A DNA stretch of 64,000 nt from Sisyra terminalis. Lineage: Eukaryota; Arthropoda; Insecta; Neuroptera; Sisyridae. Position numbers and translations under genes: made by a program. Below the pieces are notes generated by a model. The model saw nothing but the letters and a program-made list of their open reading frames with translations. It had not been told where the DNA came from and did no database searches. The stretch spans positions 11,346,001 through 11,410,000 of the forward strand of contig OY292278.1 of NCBI GenBank assembly GCA_958496175.1, in the 5' to 3' direction. Positions 1-11,470 of the stretch are shown here, piece after piece (the first letter of the stretch is position 1; each line of letters begins with the position of its first letter).

Positions 1-2917
1 CCGTTAGATGGTATTGAACTTACCAGTGATGAAGTTCGTACAATTTTACTAGAACGAGCCAAAAATCGTATTGTGGAAAAGCACTCGGATCTCACCAGTG
101 AAGAACTCGAAGAAATCATAACCGCTATCAAATCCCGTGCGAAACGGTTCATCCCGGTTGACATGCTTAAGTCTTTTGCCGAAAAAGAACAATCCCGCCA
201 ATCCCAAACGGAACAATCTTCTCAAACCCCAAAACCTCCATCAGAAAAATCACGTGCAAAACGTGAAATTCCTCTTCTTCCCATAGCAAAACGTCCACGA
301 CCAAAACCCACCGAAAAAAGTAAGCAAAAGAAAGAGTTGGACGACGAACTCGATATCTATTTTAACCCAAATTTAAAAAATGGAGTCATTGTGGAAAAGG
401 CAGAAGAAACCGAAGAACCCAAGGGTCCAAAAGGTGACGTATACGTCGATTTGTTGGGAAGTGAGGAAAGTGTTGAAGAAATCATGCACATCATGAAAAA
501 TGAAAACTATGATTATGTAAACAGTGATGAAAGTTATTCCAATGAAAGAATTTCTTTGATTTCCGAAGTAAACAAACCAATGTATGTTGATTTGAATGCC
601 AAAACGGAAAAGAAAGGAGTCCGAAATCCAAGAGATAGAACTCCAACAGGAACCACCAACAAAGCACCGAAATCTTCTAAACCTCCGATGGGAATGAGTA
701 AAATAGAGGAGATTGTCATTGTTAAACCTTTAAATACACCACGAGCAGATCAAATCATTGATTTGGACTCCGAATATTACCATCCTCCAAACGAGTACTA
801 CGAAAATTTGGATCACTTCAAATTTAATGTGAGAGATGATTGGTTACCATACGGTGAACTTTGGGAAATTGACAATATGGATGAACAACATGACGATGTT
901 TATTTTAAACCAATCGTCAACTATCTCAATACTCAAGAAAACGTAATTGTTAAAGATTCTCCAAAAATCATTGCATCGGAAGAAAAATCTTCAGTTCAAA
1001 GCCTTGAGGCTGAAAGCCTCGAAATGAGTCCAAGCCACGCAAATGAATATTGGCTAAAACCGGATGGCTCCGCCATCCAAACTTCAAACCATATCCAAAA
1101 ATATCCAGCAAAAACTGGCATTAAATACGATTCTTCCACATGTGGACCTTACCACTGTTATATCCGAGACTGAAACAACAACTACATCCAAACCTAAAAA
1201 ACAAACATCCCACTCAGAAGAAAGCATTGAAGAGGAACGTGGTAAACGTGCGGTTGATCACATCCAAAAAATACCTCCACGAAATTCACACCAAAAGTTC
1301 AAAAACTTAATTCAAGAAAAAAACATTCAAACCATTACACCTAGATTTCCTCTACGAAATATAATTCAAAGCATTGCAAAAGATGGGGAAGAAGAATTTA
1401 AAAATATCAAACGACGCCTCCATCGCGACCGACGTCAAGTAGATGAACCAAAAATTCTTCGGCTCAAAGAAAAACGAAAACGTCCAACTAAACCAGAAAA
1501 GAATGTTACTCCGGAATCAATAGTTGAAGAAAAAACCACTACAACTGTCAAAGAAACTACTACAACAACTCCAGTAACTACTACAACAATTATGACGACA
1601 ACTACGACGGAAATTCCTACAACTACAACTTTATCTCCACAAGAAAATGAATTAGAGGCTGCTGAAGTCAGAAGTTAGTGTTACTTTAAGTCCGGAAGAG
1701 TTCAATGATATTGATGAAGATTATGAAGAACTTGTTCAGGAGTATGTTGATAATAATAATGGGCCACTAAAATTCGTGATTGGAAGACCTTATGATGAAT
1801 CCAAATTGAAACCGTTAAACGAAAGAAGGATAATGAATTTCCAAAAATATCTCAAAACTCGATTGGCTCGAAGAAAGAAGTTGGAGGATAAAAAAATTCC
1901 TTCACAAAATGCTACCTACCGATGCTGATACAACAACTGCAGCTGCCATAACCGAAGTAGAGGCTGAAGCAGGCGAGACCACTAAAAATGATTTGGTAGT
2001 TTCTTCAGATCATTCATCGACGTCAGCTCCGGAAAATGGAAAACGTAAACCAAGGCAGGCGGCCGAAAGGTCGAATTCTGGATTGAGGTTTTTGCGAACC
2101 GAACGTGCAGCTCGAAGACCACAAATTGTGTCATCATTGGCTGAGGCTATTGTTCGTAAACGGGAGGCTATTCGATCGAGATCTAATTCTAATAGTATAA
2201 TTCAGTCGCGGGTTCGGCGCCAAAATCATGGAACCAATGAAATTCCTGTGGTTCGATCAATGATTAAAGAAGATCACTTGATTCGAAATCGTCGATCAGC
2301 CAGTGCGGGACCATCGTATTTTGAATTGGCCAAAGAAAACGAAATTTTCTACGACAGCAAAGAAGTGCCAGTTCGCAATTGGATCGAGTACAAGATTCAA
2401 ACGCCAAACGGCAAACGTGTAATTCACTTCGACAACGTAAAATCCGCTGAACGATTCGAAAAAAAGTATTTACAAGAGGCCGAAGAAACCGGCGCCCACA
2501 ACAACCGAGAAGCCAGCCACGGCTTCCACACTGATCATNNNNNNNNNNNNNNNNNNNNNNNNNNNNNNNNNNNNNNNNNNNNNNNNNNNNNNNNNNNNNN
2601 NNNNNNNNNNNNNNNNNNNNNNNNNNNNNNNNNNNNNNNNNNNNNNNNNNNNNNNNNNNNNNNNNNNNNNNNNNNNNNNNNNNNNNNNNNNNNNNNNNNN
2701 NNNNNNNNNNNNNNNNNNNNNNNNNNNNNNNNNNNNNNGCCGGAACGCCGACGACTCGGAGGAATCGTTCGAGTTCGGGCATCAGGAACCAGCCGGGAAT
2801 CCAGGACTCTTCGGTCCCGCCGGTCGCGGCCAGCTCGTCGGCAACTTTCTGCGCACAATCTCAAGTGTTCTCGATCACGTCCATCAGCGGCTCGTAGGAT
2901 ATTTTCACGTGCTGTAA
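1..2917 (+). CDS. 3' portion of an unidentified gene: basic-motif and Thr-rich protein, frameshifted, with a 200-N gap
   Basis: The frame is open from base 1, so the start lies upstream. Coding sense moves through four segments: frame 1 from 1 to about 1060, frame 2 to about 1670, frame 3 from about 1656 to about 1895, then frame 1 to the gap at 2539. After the gap, frame 2 (2741-2917) gives a sensible acidic then hydrophobic C-terminus (NADDSEESFEFG near its start, YFHVL before TAA at 2915-2917). The protein has repeated LTS-E-E helical stretches near the start, many dibasic or furin-like clusters (SRAKR twice, RGKR, DRRQ, RVRRQ, RNRR), a Thr-rich mucin-like block at about 1530-1640, and a final conserved-looking segment (NWIEYKIQTPNGKRVIHF). 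The dibasic and Thr-rich make-up would fit a secreted or extracellular protein, but no signal peptide is in view and I do not recognise the family. It could be a real gene with assembly indels, for example at the A7 run at 1890-1896, or a recent pseudogene. It converges with complexin. Confidence 0.7.
2539..2738. other. Assembly gap of 200 N
   Basis: Exactly 200 Ns interrupt the last exon of the first gene. The true length is probably unknown. Sequence right after the gap (2739-2890) is much more GC-rich than the rest of the window, which fits a sequencing drop-out over a GC-rich coding patch. Confidence 0.98.
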
Positions 2918-3138
2918 ACCGTCTTACATAAATTCAAAAAAAATCCCCAAACTTATTTCTCCAAAAAATATCACCAGAATCCTACATTAATCCCTCAAAA
3001 ATGTGTATATCTCTCAATTAGTTGTAGAAAAATTTGGTAAGAGACTTATTATTTGTAAATTTATCCTCTGATTATACTATACTTACATTTCCAATTTGTA
3101 ATTTCGAAAAAAATAGAGTTTTTATATTATCTATAAAA

Positions 3139-3193
3139 AATAAATTTTGGGATATTATTTATTGTATTATAACTATAGGTTTAATTTAATAAA
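3139..3193 (+). promoter_or_regulatory. Candidate poly(A) signals for the first gene
   Basis: Two AATAAA hexamers lie at 3139-3144 and 3188-3193, about 220 and 270 bases after the TAA at 2915-2917. A T-rich then GT-rich stretch follows at 3220-3295. This is the expected arrangement for 3' end formation, but the AT-rich background makes chance hexamers common. Confidence 0.5.
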
Positions 3194-4980
3194 GAAAAAA
3201 ATTATTATTTAAACTGCAGTATTATTTTTTTTTTATTAATTTTATTCGTTTTTTTTATGACAGGGGGTGACATTACAACGCCGCGGTGGGTGGCACTTAG
3301 ATCTAACAACAAAGTCATTCGTCTATCATTTACTGTACTTTTTTAAATTTTTTTCTTCATTTAAAATCAATAATATATTACTTCTTTTAAATTTATTATT
3401 ATTTAATAATTAACAACAGAAAACCGGATACGGTTTTCTTCACTACCTACAATATACGGAATATATAAGTAATAATATGGCATTAACTAGTTATTACAAT
3501 AAGTTTTCACAGAATGTTTTCAATTTTTATCATCTTAAATAACAATATATGAAAACTATTTATTTACTCTCATTTTCATTATTATTTATTACAATGTTAA
3601 ATTTCGCGCTAAATTACACAGCTGTATATGAAAAACAAGTGACGAAAACACAAACGAAACAAACGAAAACTCACTACTTATCACACTAGCATTTGTTTTT
3701 CATTTTCATTTTTTTTTTGGTTGTTGTTTTGTTTGAATTTAGCGCAAAGCTGAATATAAAGCGACCTCTTCTATGTATAATATTTTTTTTGTTTCTTTAA
3801 TATAATATATATAATTTATAATTTAAACTGCAAAATGCTAAAATGACAATTTTAACGACTCAAGGGCAATGATTTTTCATTGGGGACGTGAAAGAGAGAG
3901 GGGTGGAAGGGGGAAAAGGGAGAAAAGCAATTTCGTTAATGTAAAATTGAAAATTAGCAATTGAAAACAAGAAAATAATAATAAAAAAAACGGAGGTTTT
4001 CGAGCAAATTTATCATAAAAAAAACATTTATCATTTTGCGTTTTGCTTGGTTAAATAATTTAGGGGATGGTTTTTTTTTTCCCATGAATTCAATTTGAAA
4101 GAACCAACAAATAAATAATCACAGTTTTTCTTTATATCTTTTCATTTCATTATCGTATAATAATTATTGCATTGATTGATTTCAATGAGAGAGAGAGAAA
4201 TGGAGAATTAGATTAGAAAATCAAAAATAAGAAGAAGAAAAGTTCGAACGATTTTCCGACCAGTTTGGGATCTTTAATTTTGAATTTTGTGTTTATGAAT
4301 ATTTATTTGTTAGTCGAAATTTTTAACATTGCATTTTTTTTTGCTAGTTTCAAAGTATTGTTTTATTAAAATCGTTTCGAACGTGGAAAATTTAATTTAA
4401 TTCTAAAAAAAATAATTCACAATTTGAATGAATCGTAAAGGGCACATTTCATAGGATTGATTGTATTCATATACAAGGAAAACCAAAACTAATGGCTGAA
4501 ATTTCAAATTTTTATGATTTTTACAAAATAACTTTCATTGAATTGAAGAAAGTATTGAACTTTCAAAGAAAAACTTTTTTGAACTTTTACATAGAGCTTT
4601 TACCTTCCATTTTATATGTATAATAAATTTTGGATGTTTCCATTATTTTTCCAGAAAATCGTTTCGAAGATTTATCATTTAAACTTTGGCGATGAAGAGT
4701 AAAGAGTAAAAGTTTCAGGAATCTCATTTCTTCCCCTAGCATTGAGATCCAAGCATAGCAAAATTCAAGCAAGTAGTTCCTTCGGGAGTGGTTTTCACTT
4801 TAAATAGGAAATGGAACTTTCAAAAGAAATGATCCACAAATAGGATTGTAGTATCAATTCTCTCACTGATGAAATCGACTTTTATAAGGAATGGAACTGT
4901 TTTCTTCGAAAGAGGAACCGGAATAGGGAAAAGGAGTAAAGAGGAATCTTAAAGTTATTAAAATAAATTAATAGATTTTC

Positions 4981-5192
4981 CTTCTAAAACTTGTCAAGTT
5001 CAAGCAAATATTTCAGCCGGAGGAAGAATCTTCCATATCCTATTTGGCTTCCGGTCTTTGGTTTGAATAGTGATAGATGATTGAAGAAAAATAAAAAAAT
5101 TTCCTTCCATTACTTGGCAAGTTCAAGTAAATATTTCTACCGGGGAAAGAACCTATTTTTCTTATCCTGTTTGGCTTTCCATCTTTGGTTTA
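4981..5192. repeat. Diverged two-unit tandem repeat
   Basis: Segment 4981-5066 recurs at 5104-5192 at an offset of about 123 bp. Shared words include CAAGTTCAAG, AAATATTTC, CCGG and TTTGGCTT followed by TCTTTGGTTT. It lies in the region between the two genes; no function is apparent. Confidence 0.6.
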
Positions 5193-5552
5193 AAAATTTC
5201 TCAGATCTTTTGGGTCTTCGTTTTAGACATGATCCCGAAAATATCTTTAAGGATTTTTTCGATCACTTGCTGAAATTTATCTTCGAAATCGGTTCGACTG
5301 ATTGGATTTAAAAATAGCGAAAAAGAACTCTTAAAAGAGTACAGAAGTGAGTATCAGAGTAGTTGGTTGAAAAAAAGAATTTCTTCTTTCTTCCTCGTAC
5401 ATTTCACTTGAAAATTTTTGCCTTGGTAGTACTAACTATATCCGTATTATCCTCTGTCCCTGTTGTTTTATAATCCGTCGTAAAATAATCTCCAAAAAAA
5501 AATAACACTAAGTTGTATCACATACGTTTGATCAACTGTTGGTGACGGAAAT

Positions 5553-5637
5553 GGATATAAAACGTGGCGATTTATCGTACTGCATGCATCGATATCGTAC
5601 TGCCGCAGTATCAATAAATCGTCACTTACTTATATCA
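5553..5637. repeat. Imperfect palindrome
   Basis: GTGGCGATTTATCGTACTGC at 5564-5583 is the inverse complement, with about two differences, of 5605-5625. The pairing extends weakly outward through GATATAA and TTATATC. The loop is about 21 bases. It could be a small MITE or an RNA stem in a 3' UTR. Confidence 0.6.
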
Positions 5638-6327
5638 TCAAATTTGTAGTACAAACCATTCTTGCACCAAATATAAGAGCTTTGCAACGATTTTTGTTAA
5701 TTTAATCGTATATCCTAAAGGCTATTTTTTTTCTCCCAACTTAAAAAATTCAGTGATTAAATGTACTCTTTTATATTTTGAAAATCTTTGAAAATCTGAA
5801 GATTGAATTGATGTAGTATGATGTGTAGAGGAAGTGGCCGAACTTCAAGAAGTACAAATTTATTAGGATTTGCAGTTCAAAGTGTAGCAAAGGATTATTG
5901 CGATAATGGTTGAACTTTTAACATTAATTCGTATAATTTTCTTTGGTAAGTTCTAAATTATTTTGTAGAAATAAAAAAAAAATTGAAATTTCAGCTTTAA
6001 AAGAAAGATTTTGGAAAAAAAAGGTTACAATTTTACAGTATTTGTCATTTTTATGTATAATATTTAATAACTAGTAAATATATATATTCATTTATATTTA
6101 TATATATAATAATAATATTTTTTTAGTATATAAGTGTCGTTGTGTTTAGATTTTTCACAATTTTTTTCATTATATTTAATAATAATATATATTAACTATG
6201 AATATATCAAGGTTTGTACAATAAACGAATATTAATCAATCAATATTAATATTTTTTTTTCTTTTGAAAATCTATTTTTCTCATATTTTTTTTTATTACG
6301 AAATATTTCGGCGTTATGAACAGACCA

Positions 6328-6352
6328 CAAAGGCCTCCCTTACGGGCCTTTG
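6328..6352. repeat. Perfect 8-bp GC-rich hairpin
   Basis: CAAAGGCC at 6328-6335 pairs perfectly with GGCCTTTG at 6345-6352 around a 9-base loop. It is conspicuous in very AT-rich surroundings. Either strand could form it; if the complexin 3' UTR extends this far it would be an RNA structure there. Confidence 0.6.
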
Positions 6353-9300
6353 CGTGAAAACCCAAAGAAATTTTTTTACATTTAACAATATTTTTTTTTT
6401 GGAATCCAAATTAAACAGAGAACTATTATAAAAAATGATCAATTTAATTCAAATTTGTTCTAATATTTTTAATTAATATAAGGGTTATGAATAAATTTTT
6501 ATGTTTGTACATATCACACGCTCACTAAGTCGTATCTACCATTGCTTATTAAATTTTGTTGATTTAATTTTTAATTATATAGTTTTTAGATTAGAGATTA
6601 TTGATTTTCATATTTTTTTTTTTGGATTTTTTTTTTGGTTTGGATAAGTTTAGACAGATATAGCTCAGAGATAGGATAGGGTAAGAATGGTGGAATTACA
6701 GGATAGGGGTCAAGCAAGATTAATATACACATATAGATTTTGGCAGTGCTTTTCCACATTATGAAAGCTCGAATTTCGAGTCATTCATATCGAAAACCTA
6801 CTGCATTGAGCTTTTTTCAAGCTCGATTTTTTTGTTTTGTTTTTGAATTATTCGTCGTACCAATTTTCATTCTTCTCGTAAATAATATCAAATGTCCGAA
6901 GCTTTTAATAAAATCTGAAGCTTTGAAAGCTTTAATGGAATCTTTCAAAATAGATTGTCTCTTGATTATGGTTAGTAATGTAAGAAACAAACATTTTTGA
7001 AAGCTCAATTGTTTTAGTCGAGATTTGTCAAGGTATCACAATTGGTTTGTGTCTCGACTAAACCAAACAATTTCATAGAGTTGTAAAGCTCTTTTTTTGG
7101 GGTTATAGAACACTTGATATAATAAAACAGAGATCGACATTAGAAATTTTGATTAAAGAAGATCGTTTTTAGTTCTCTTAACAACAATAACAACAACAAT
7201 ATGCTTTTTGTCAAATTTTCACCGTTTTTAAAAAAAACAGTTGAAGTCTTGGGGCAATTGAAAATTTTTAAAGAAACAGTTGAGGGATCAGTAACAATTG
7301 ATTTCACCCAAATTCCATTGTTTTTCTGTGTTTGATGTATAGAGGTAATGTGTGAATGTATTAGGCTATATAAACACTGCGCGTAAATTGCAACAAACAT
7401 TCATTTGGAGGCAGAAAATCGAAAGGCCAATAATAACAAAGTACAAAGAAGTATCACTTCAAAAAAATAATTTAAAAGAGAAAATCATCAATAACAACGA
7501 CACGTATACATTAAATATAGCAACAACGATATAATATCTACGAATAAAATGTTAACGTGGCTTTTAAAAAGTCGCTACGATTTTTTTTTTCAAAAAATCA
7601 CACAACAATTTTATTTAGTAAATTCATTTGTTTTAAATAGTAAGTATAGAATGCGATAGCAATAGACTACAAGTTAAAACTAATATTTCTATCATTTTTC
7701 TTCTTATAGACATTTATATAGACACACGAATACGAGTTAAAGTAAGTTAATCGTTATTTTTTTTTTTTTGATCTAAAAGAGAATATATTTGCATTTTTTC
7801 TAAATATTTGTTTCATTTGATATATATTTTTTTTAATTGAGTACAATAATTGACACATAGACAAAGAAATACAGGAAATACAAGACAAAGAGTGAGACAA
7901 TGATAGAACCAGATGCAGTTTAACACTTAACAACCATGCGAGCTTTTCAAAGCTTATCCATGACGGATAACTTTAAAAAAGCTTCAAAACTATAATGTTT
8001 AATGTGCAAATTGATGAGAGAGAAAGAGAGAGAAGAAGGAAGAGTAGGAAATGGTCATTTATCCTTTCACACACATACACACACATTGAGGAAAATCGAA
8101 GAAAAATAAGTGCGTCGCTTGAAGAAAAATTGTGCTAGGGAAAAGTGAAAATTTCTGAAGGGTTTTCGTCGAAAAGAGAGAAACTTTCACTGTGCATTGA
8201 AGAGAGAGGAAAGAGTGCAAAGGCATAGAGTGCTAAGGACGGGTGGAGTAAGAGGGGAAAGATTTTTTTCTTAAAATTTCAAAGGTAGTCGAATGACGTT
8301 TCCATCGAAAAAATTTGAAGATTAAAATTGGTCGTTTAAATTTTCTTAGTTTTCAAATAAGTTAAATCGTGTCAAAGCTCTGAAAGCTCCAAAGAGCTTT
8401 TTAAAGCTCCAAAACAATTGATTTAAAAACTAAGTTATTGGTTTTGAGCATTTGATTGTTGCTGTCAAGAACAGCTGAAGAATTTCTCTATTTTTTCCCC
8501 TTGAAAGTGCGTAAAAATATTTTAAAAAGATTATTAGTAGAGTGAGATAGAGATGCCACAACAATTAACACCTTGATACAACAATAGGAAGTTGCAAAGA
8601 AAAAAAAACATGCGATGACAACTATGCGACATTTATGGAACAAATAGAGACAATTTGTTGCCTTGAAGATATTATATATGCATATATTTCGAAATAGTTT
8701 CCACCATGAAAAAATTATAACCTCCAAAAAATTAGAATTTTGAGGTTAGAATTTTACTTATTTTTTTTTTATGTAGATTAGTACGAAGACAGAAGAAGAG
8801 GATAACAACATTTACAATAGCAACAACAACGACAACAACAACAACGATAGTACGTAAAAAAAAGTAAACAAAAAAAAATATCAAAGTAAGTCATGAATTA
8901 TGCATTTGTTTTACAGAACTTCACTTGTTTTCTTTTTCTTTTTTTTTTTTTGTAAGAGGTTTTAAAGCAGCCGAATCAAGAAAAATAAAATTCAACATCA
9001 AAGGCAATTTTTACATAAATGTATTTCCCTTTTTTTTCTGACGGTAAAGGAATTTGGATGATAACAAATTTACAAGAAATTTTCATTTTTTTTGAAAAGA
9101 TATCAGTAAATTGTTTACTTTGTGAAGTGTAGCTGGAAATTGCCCTCAGAGATATTAAAAAGATTTTTTCTTAAATTTTACTCCATTTTTTTTTTAAATA
9201 TACATACTTTTTAGGTTAACTATTCGTAAAAATTTATTACTTTTTTTTTCGTTAAAATTTTATTATTTTTAATAAAATATGATTTTTTTTCTAATTAAAA

Positions 9301-9690
9301 AATTAAACACATTCAAATTTTGGTACAAAATCTCGATTTTTTTATATTTTTTTTTTTTTGGTATTGTGTTTACAATGAGTTTGTGTCTTAAATATGTTTC
9401 ATCTAACCTCAAAGAAAAGAAAAATAAAACAAAAGAAAAATTAAAAAACAAAGAAATTAGGAAAACAATAGTTGATGTGCTTTTGTTTTGTTTGTGTCAA
9501 CAAAATTTGTTTATTTTTTTTATTTTACTGTGTAAAGTTTCTTCTTCTTTCTTCACATCGATTTTTCATAAATTTTCGTACTTTTTTAAGGTTATGTCGC
9601 ACGAATTTTAATATAGGGTATAATATAATAAAAACACTATATGAATATCTACTAACTAGATCTCTCATTATAACAAGTGAATGATAACAC

Positions 9691-9999
9691 TTTATTACAA
9701 ACTACAAAACTATTATGATAACAGTATAAGCGGCGTTTTGATTTGATTTTTTTTTAAATTTACGTTAAAGTAAGGTTATGATACAGACAAAACTCTACTA
9801 AAAGGCATAACAAAATAAGGCAATTTTTTTTATGTTTTTTTTTCGTAAGGTCAGGCAAAAATATTATTTGGAACTTGATGTGGGTGCATACGTGCAAATT
9901 ACTAAGGTCTTTAAATTGGGGATAGACTAAAGACTCGATGATTATAATATTTTTTTTTAATTTTGGGGAATTTCGTCATCATAATATTTTTGCTTTATT
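9691..9999 (-). promoter_or_regulatory. Candidate complexin poly(A) signals
   Basis: On the minus strand AATAAA occurs at 9691-9696 and 9994-9999 (TTTATT on the plus strand), about 840 and 540 bases past the complexin stop. More hexamers occur further left, so the real 3' end cannot be decided from sequence. Confidence 0.25.
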
Positions 10000-10536
10000 T
10001 ATTTTTATTTTTTTTTTGTTAATTGTTTAAATGTTTAAATATCGCAGTCTCTTTGATTTTTAAAATATTTTTTTGTTTTTTTGGGTATAGATGGCAGCTG
10101 TATCCAGGCAACTTTTTCAAAACGGGTTTTGTTTATAAGGCTATATACAAAATGGTTGAATAAAACAAAAGAAAAAAAAAACAAAAAATACTTCATCAAA
10201 CGACACCTGAATTGTATGGGTATTGTTGGTTTAAATGGTAGTTGGTTCGAGACTTAACTAACAATAAGTGTTGAGTGAAATGAATTAATGAAACAGCAAC
10301 AATGTGATTGGTTTGGTTTGAATGTGGGGAATGTGTGTGTATTTTTGTGTAATTAAGGGAAGAGGACAGAGATTATTGCTACCTCCTCCATTTAATTTTG
10401 GGGGAGTTAGCGTCGATTCGCCAACTCCATGGTTGCAACAATGGAATTGTTGATGTTTTTTTGGAAACAGCTGCGGTTCTTTGTTGGTATGGTTTGTTGT
10501 TGATGTGGTTGTGTGGGTGGAAACGATGTCTTTGAC

Positions 10537-10610
10537 TCATTGCATCACACATCTGGCTTCAAACTGATTTTTTAATTCACTAATTTGCGTCTCTACTGTA
10601 TTTTTTAATT
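10537..10610 (-). CDS. cpx: Complexin, last coding exon with CVMQ farnesylation motif
   Basis: Read on the minus strand, a T-rich tract and TTGCAG acceptor precede 74 coding bases. They complete a Lys codon begun in the previous exon, then encode LKNTVETQISELKN, QFEAR, CVMQ and a TGA stop at 10537-10539. Complexins clamp and activate SNARE-driven synaptic vesicle fusion. CVMQ is a CaaX box; in flies the CaaX form of the C-terminus is farnesylated and helps tether complexin to membranes. The ISELKN stretch aligns with the fly segment holding a PKA-target Ser and an Asn recoded by A-to-I editing; here these codons are AGT and AAT. The 66-bp intron to the next exon (10611-10676) has GTAAGA and CAG ends. 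A fly-like alternative last exon was not recognised in the window. Confidence 0.93.
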
Positions 10611-10676
10611 CTGCAACAATGAAAAAAAAATTAAACTTTGCAATTATCAGAAAATATAGAACTTATAAATTCTTAC

Positions 10677-10809
10677 TCGTGAAATCATCTTCATCTTCTT
10701 GTTCAGCCTCCCTGGCCAACTCTTCTGGCGTTTTCTTCTTACGCATCAATGGATTTGGCTCCTCTTGAGGAGGTTGTTCCACGACTTCTTCACGTTTTTT
10801 GATGTTGTA
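10677..10809 (-). CDS. cpx: Complexin, penultimate coding exon
   Basis: The acceptor is a long T tract plus ACAG ending at 10810. The exon then encodes YNIKKREEVVEQPPQEEP, the near-invariant NPLMRKKKTPEEL, then an acidic run ending DEDDFT. It stops one base into a Lys codon at the donor A|GTAAGA (10677/10676). YNIKK is the end of the central SNARE-binding helix, which contacts the assembled SNARE bundle; the PNPLMRKKKTPEE block is a hallmark of arthropod complexins. Exon length is 133 bases (phase 0 in, phase 1 out), and phase matches both neighbours. The intron upstream is about 16 kb. Identity is supported by the whole exon and by correct joining to both flanking exons. Confidence 0.95.
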
Positions 10810-10879
10810 CTGTAAAAAAAGAAGAAAATTGAAAGTTAGATTTTTTTTGTATAATTCAAAGTTAAAATAAGTTGGCATG

Positions 10880-11470
10880 CACGTGGCATGGTGGTAAAAT
10901 GGTAGCAGAGCGTGGTTGTCTCTCCTCAAAGGGAGTCAATCTGACTCCGTTAGGGAGTCGCTGTAAATTAACGGACTCCCTACTAGAGTCAATTTGACCC
11001 CGATTAAGTCATTCATCTTCTGGAAATCAGCAACGATGTTATCACCATCTCCAATGATGTTATGTGATGCATTTCGAACAATTTCCCACACGTCTTTCTT
11101 CACCCGCCATCCATCTGAATGGCACCTTTGTCGTCCAAAACCACTCCTGTCATATACCGGCGTTGCCGGCGATTTATCTTCGGTAATAAACGGTCGTCCC
11201 TCCGGACATATCGCATAGACGTCAAGGAACATCGGGACACAAAATGGGAATTGGAGACACGGAGACTCGAGGACAAATGTACTGGGATATGAAAGATATA
11301 GGGGGCAGTGAAGAAAAAACGGTTCAGATGATTTAAGAGGGCCAACGTGGGGAAAATGGGGAAAATGATATGCTTGCAATTTGATATCGATTGGCCTTTT
11401 ATGTAAGAACGTTTTGCGTCTGACATTTTCCAAGAAGTGGTAATATTTTTGCATTATATTGATGGAAAAT
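10880..11470. other. GC-richer insertion of unknown origin next to complexin exon 3
   Basis: It starts about 70 bases outside the exon. The left end has a cluster of GAGTC/GACTC words forming hairpins: TAGGGAGTC at 10951-10959 with GACTCCCTA at 10974-10982, and GGAGTC at 10932-10937 with GACTCC at 10943-10948. On the minus strand 10936-11475 is one open frame of 179 codons and 11100-11426 another, an unusual density here. The first contains a stretch (KKDVWEIVRNASHNIIGDG) loosely like transposon-borne proteins, but I cannot name a family. Likely a decayed mobile element. Confidence 0.4.

Larger units (their letters stand above)
3194..10536. other. AT-rich, transposon-poor region between convergent genes; probable complexin 3' UTR in its right part
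   Basis: No open frame here has coding character or a recognisable domain; the short ones are AT-rich chance frames. No LINE, MITE or large foldback was found, unlike the introns to the right. Seen: poly-T/poly-A runs, CAA triplet clusters (about 8802-8850), GA/CT-rich patches (about 4189, 8014-8040), a short tandem repeat (4981-5192), a palindrome (5553-5637), a strong hairpin (6328-6352) and a small 11-bp hairpin near 7013-7061. A GC-rich patch at 3258-3300 follows a T-rich tract. The right part must contain the complexin 3' UTR; its length cannot be set from sequence alone. Confidence 0.5.

Noticed and set aside
2264..2864. Minus-strand open frames running through the N gap
   Set aside because: They exist only because Ns carry no stop codons; they are shadows of the plus-strand gene.
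9279..9684. Overlapping 110- and 70-codon frames rich in Phe, Lys, Ile and Leu
   Set aside because: The composition simply reflects AT-rich DNA; no domain, and likely within the complexin 3' UTR region on the other strand.
10885..10950. Possible tRNA or tRNA-derived SINE
   Set aside because: An A-box-like word is present but no GGTTCRA-type B box follows and no cloverleaf can be drawn.
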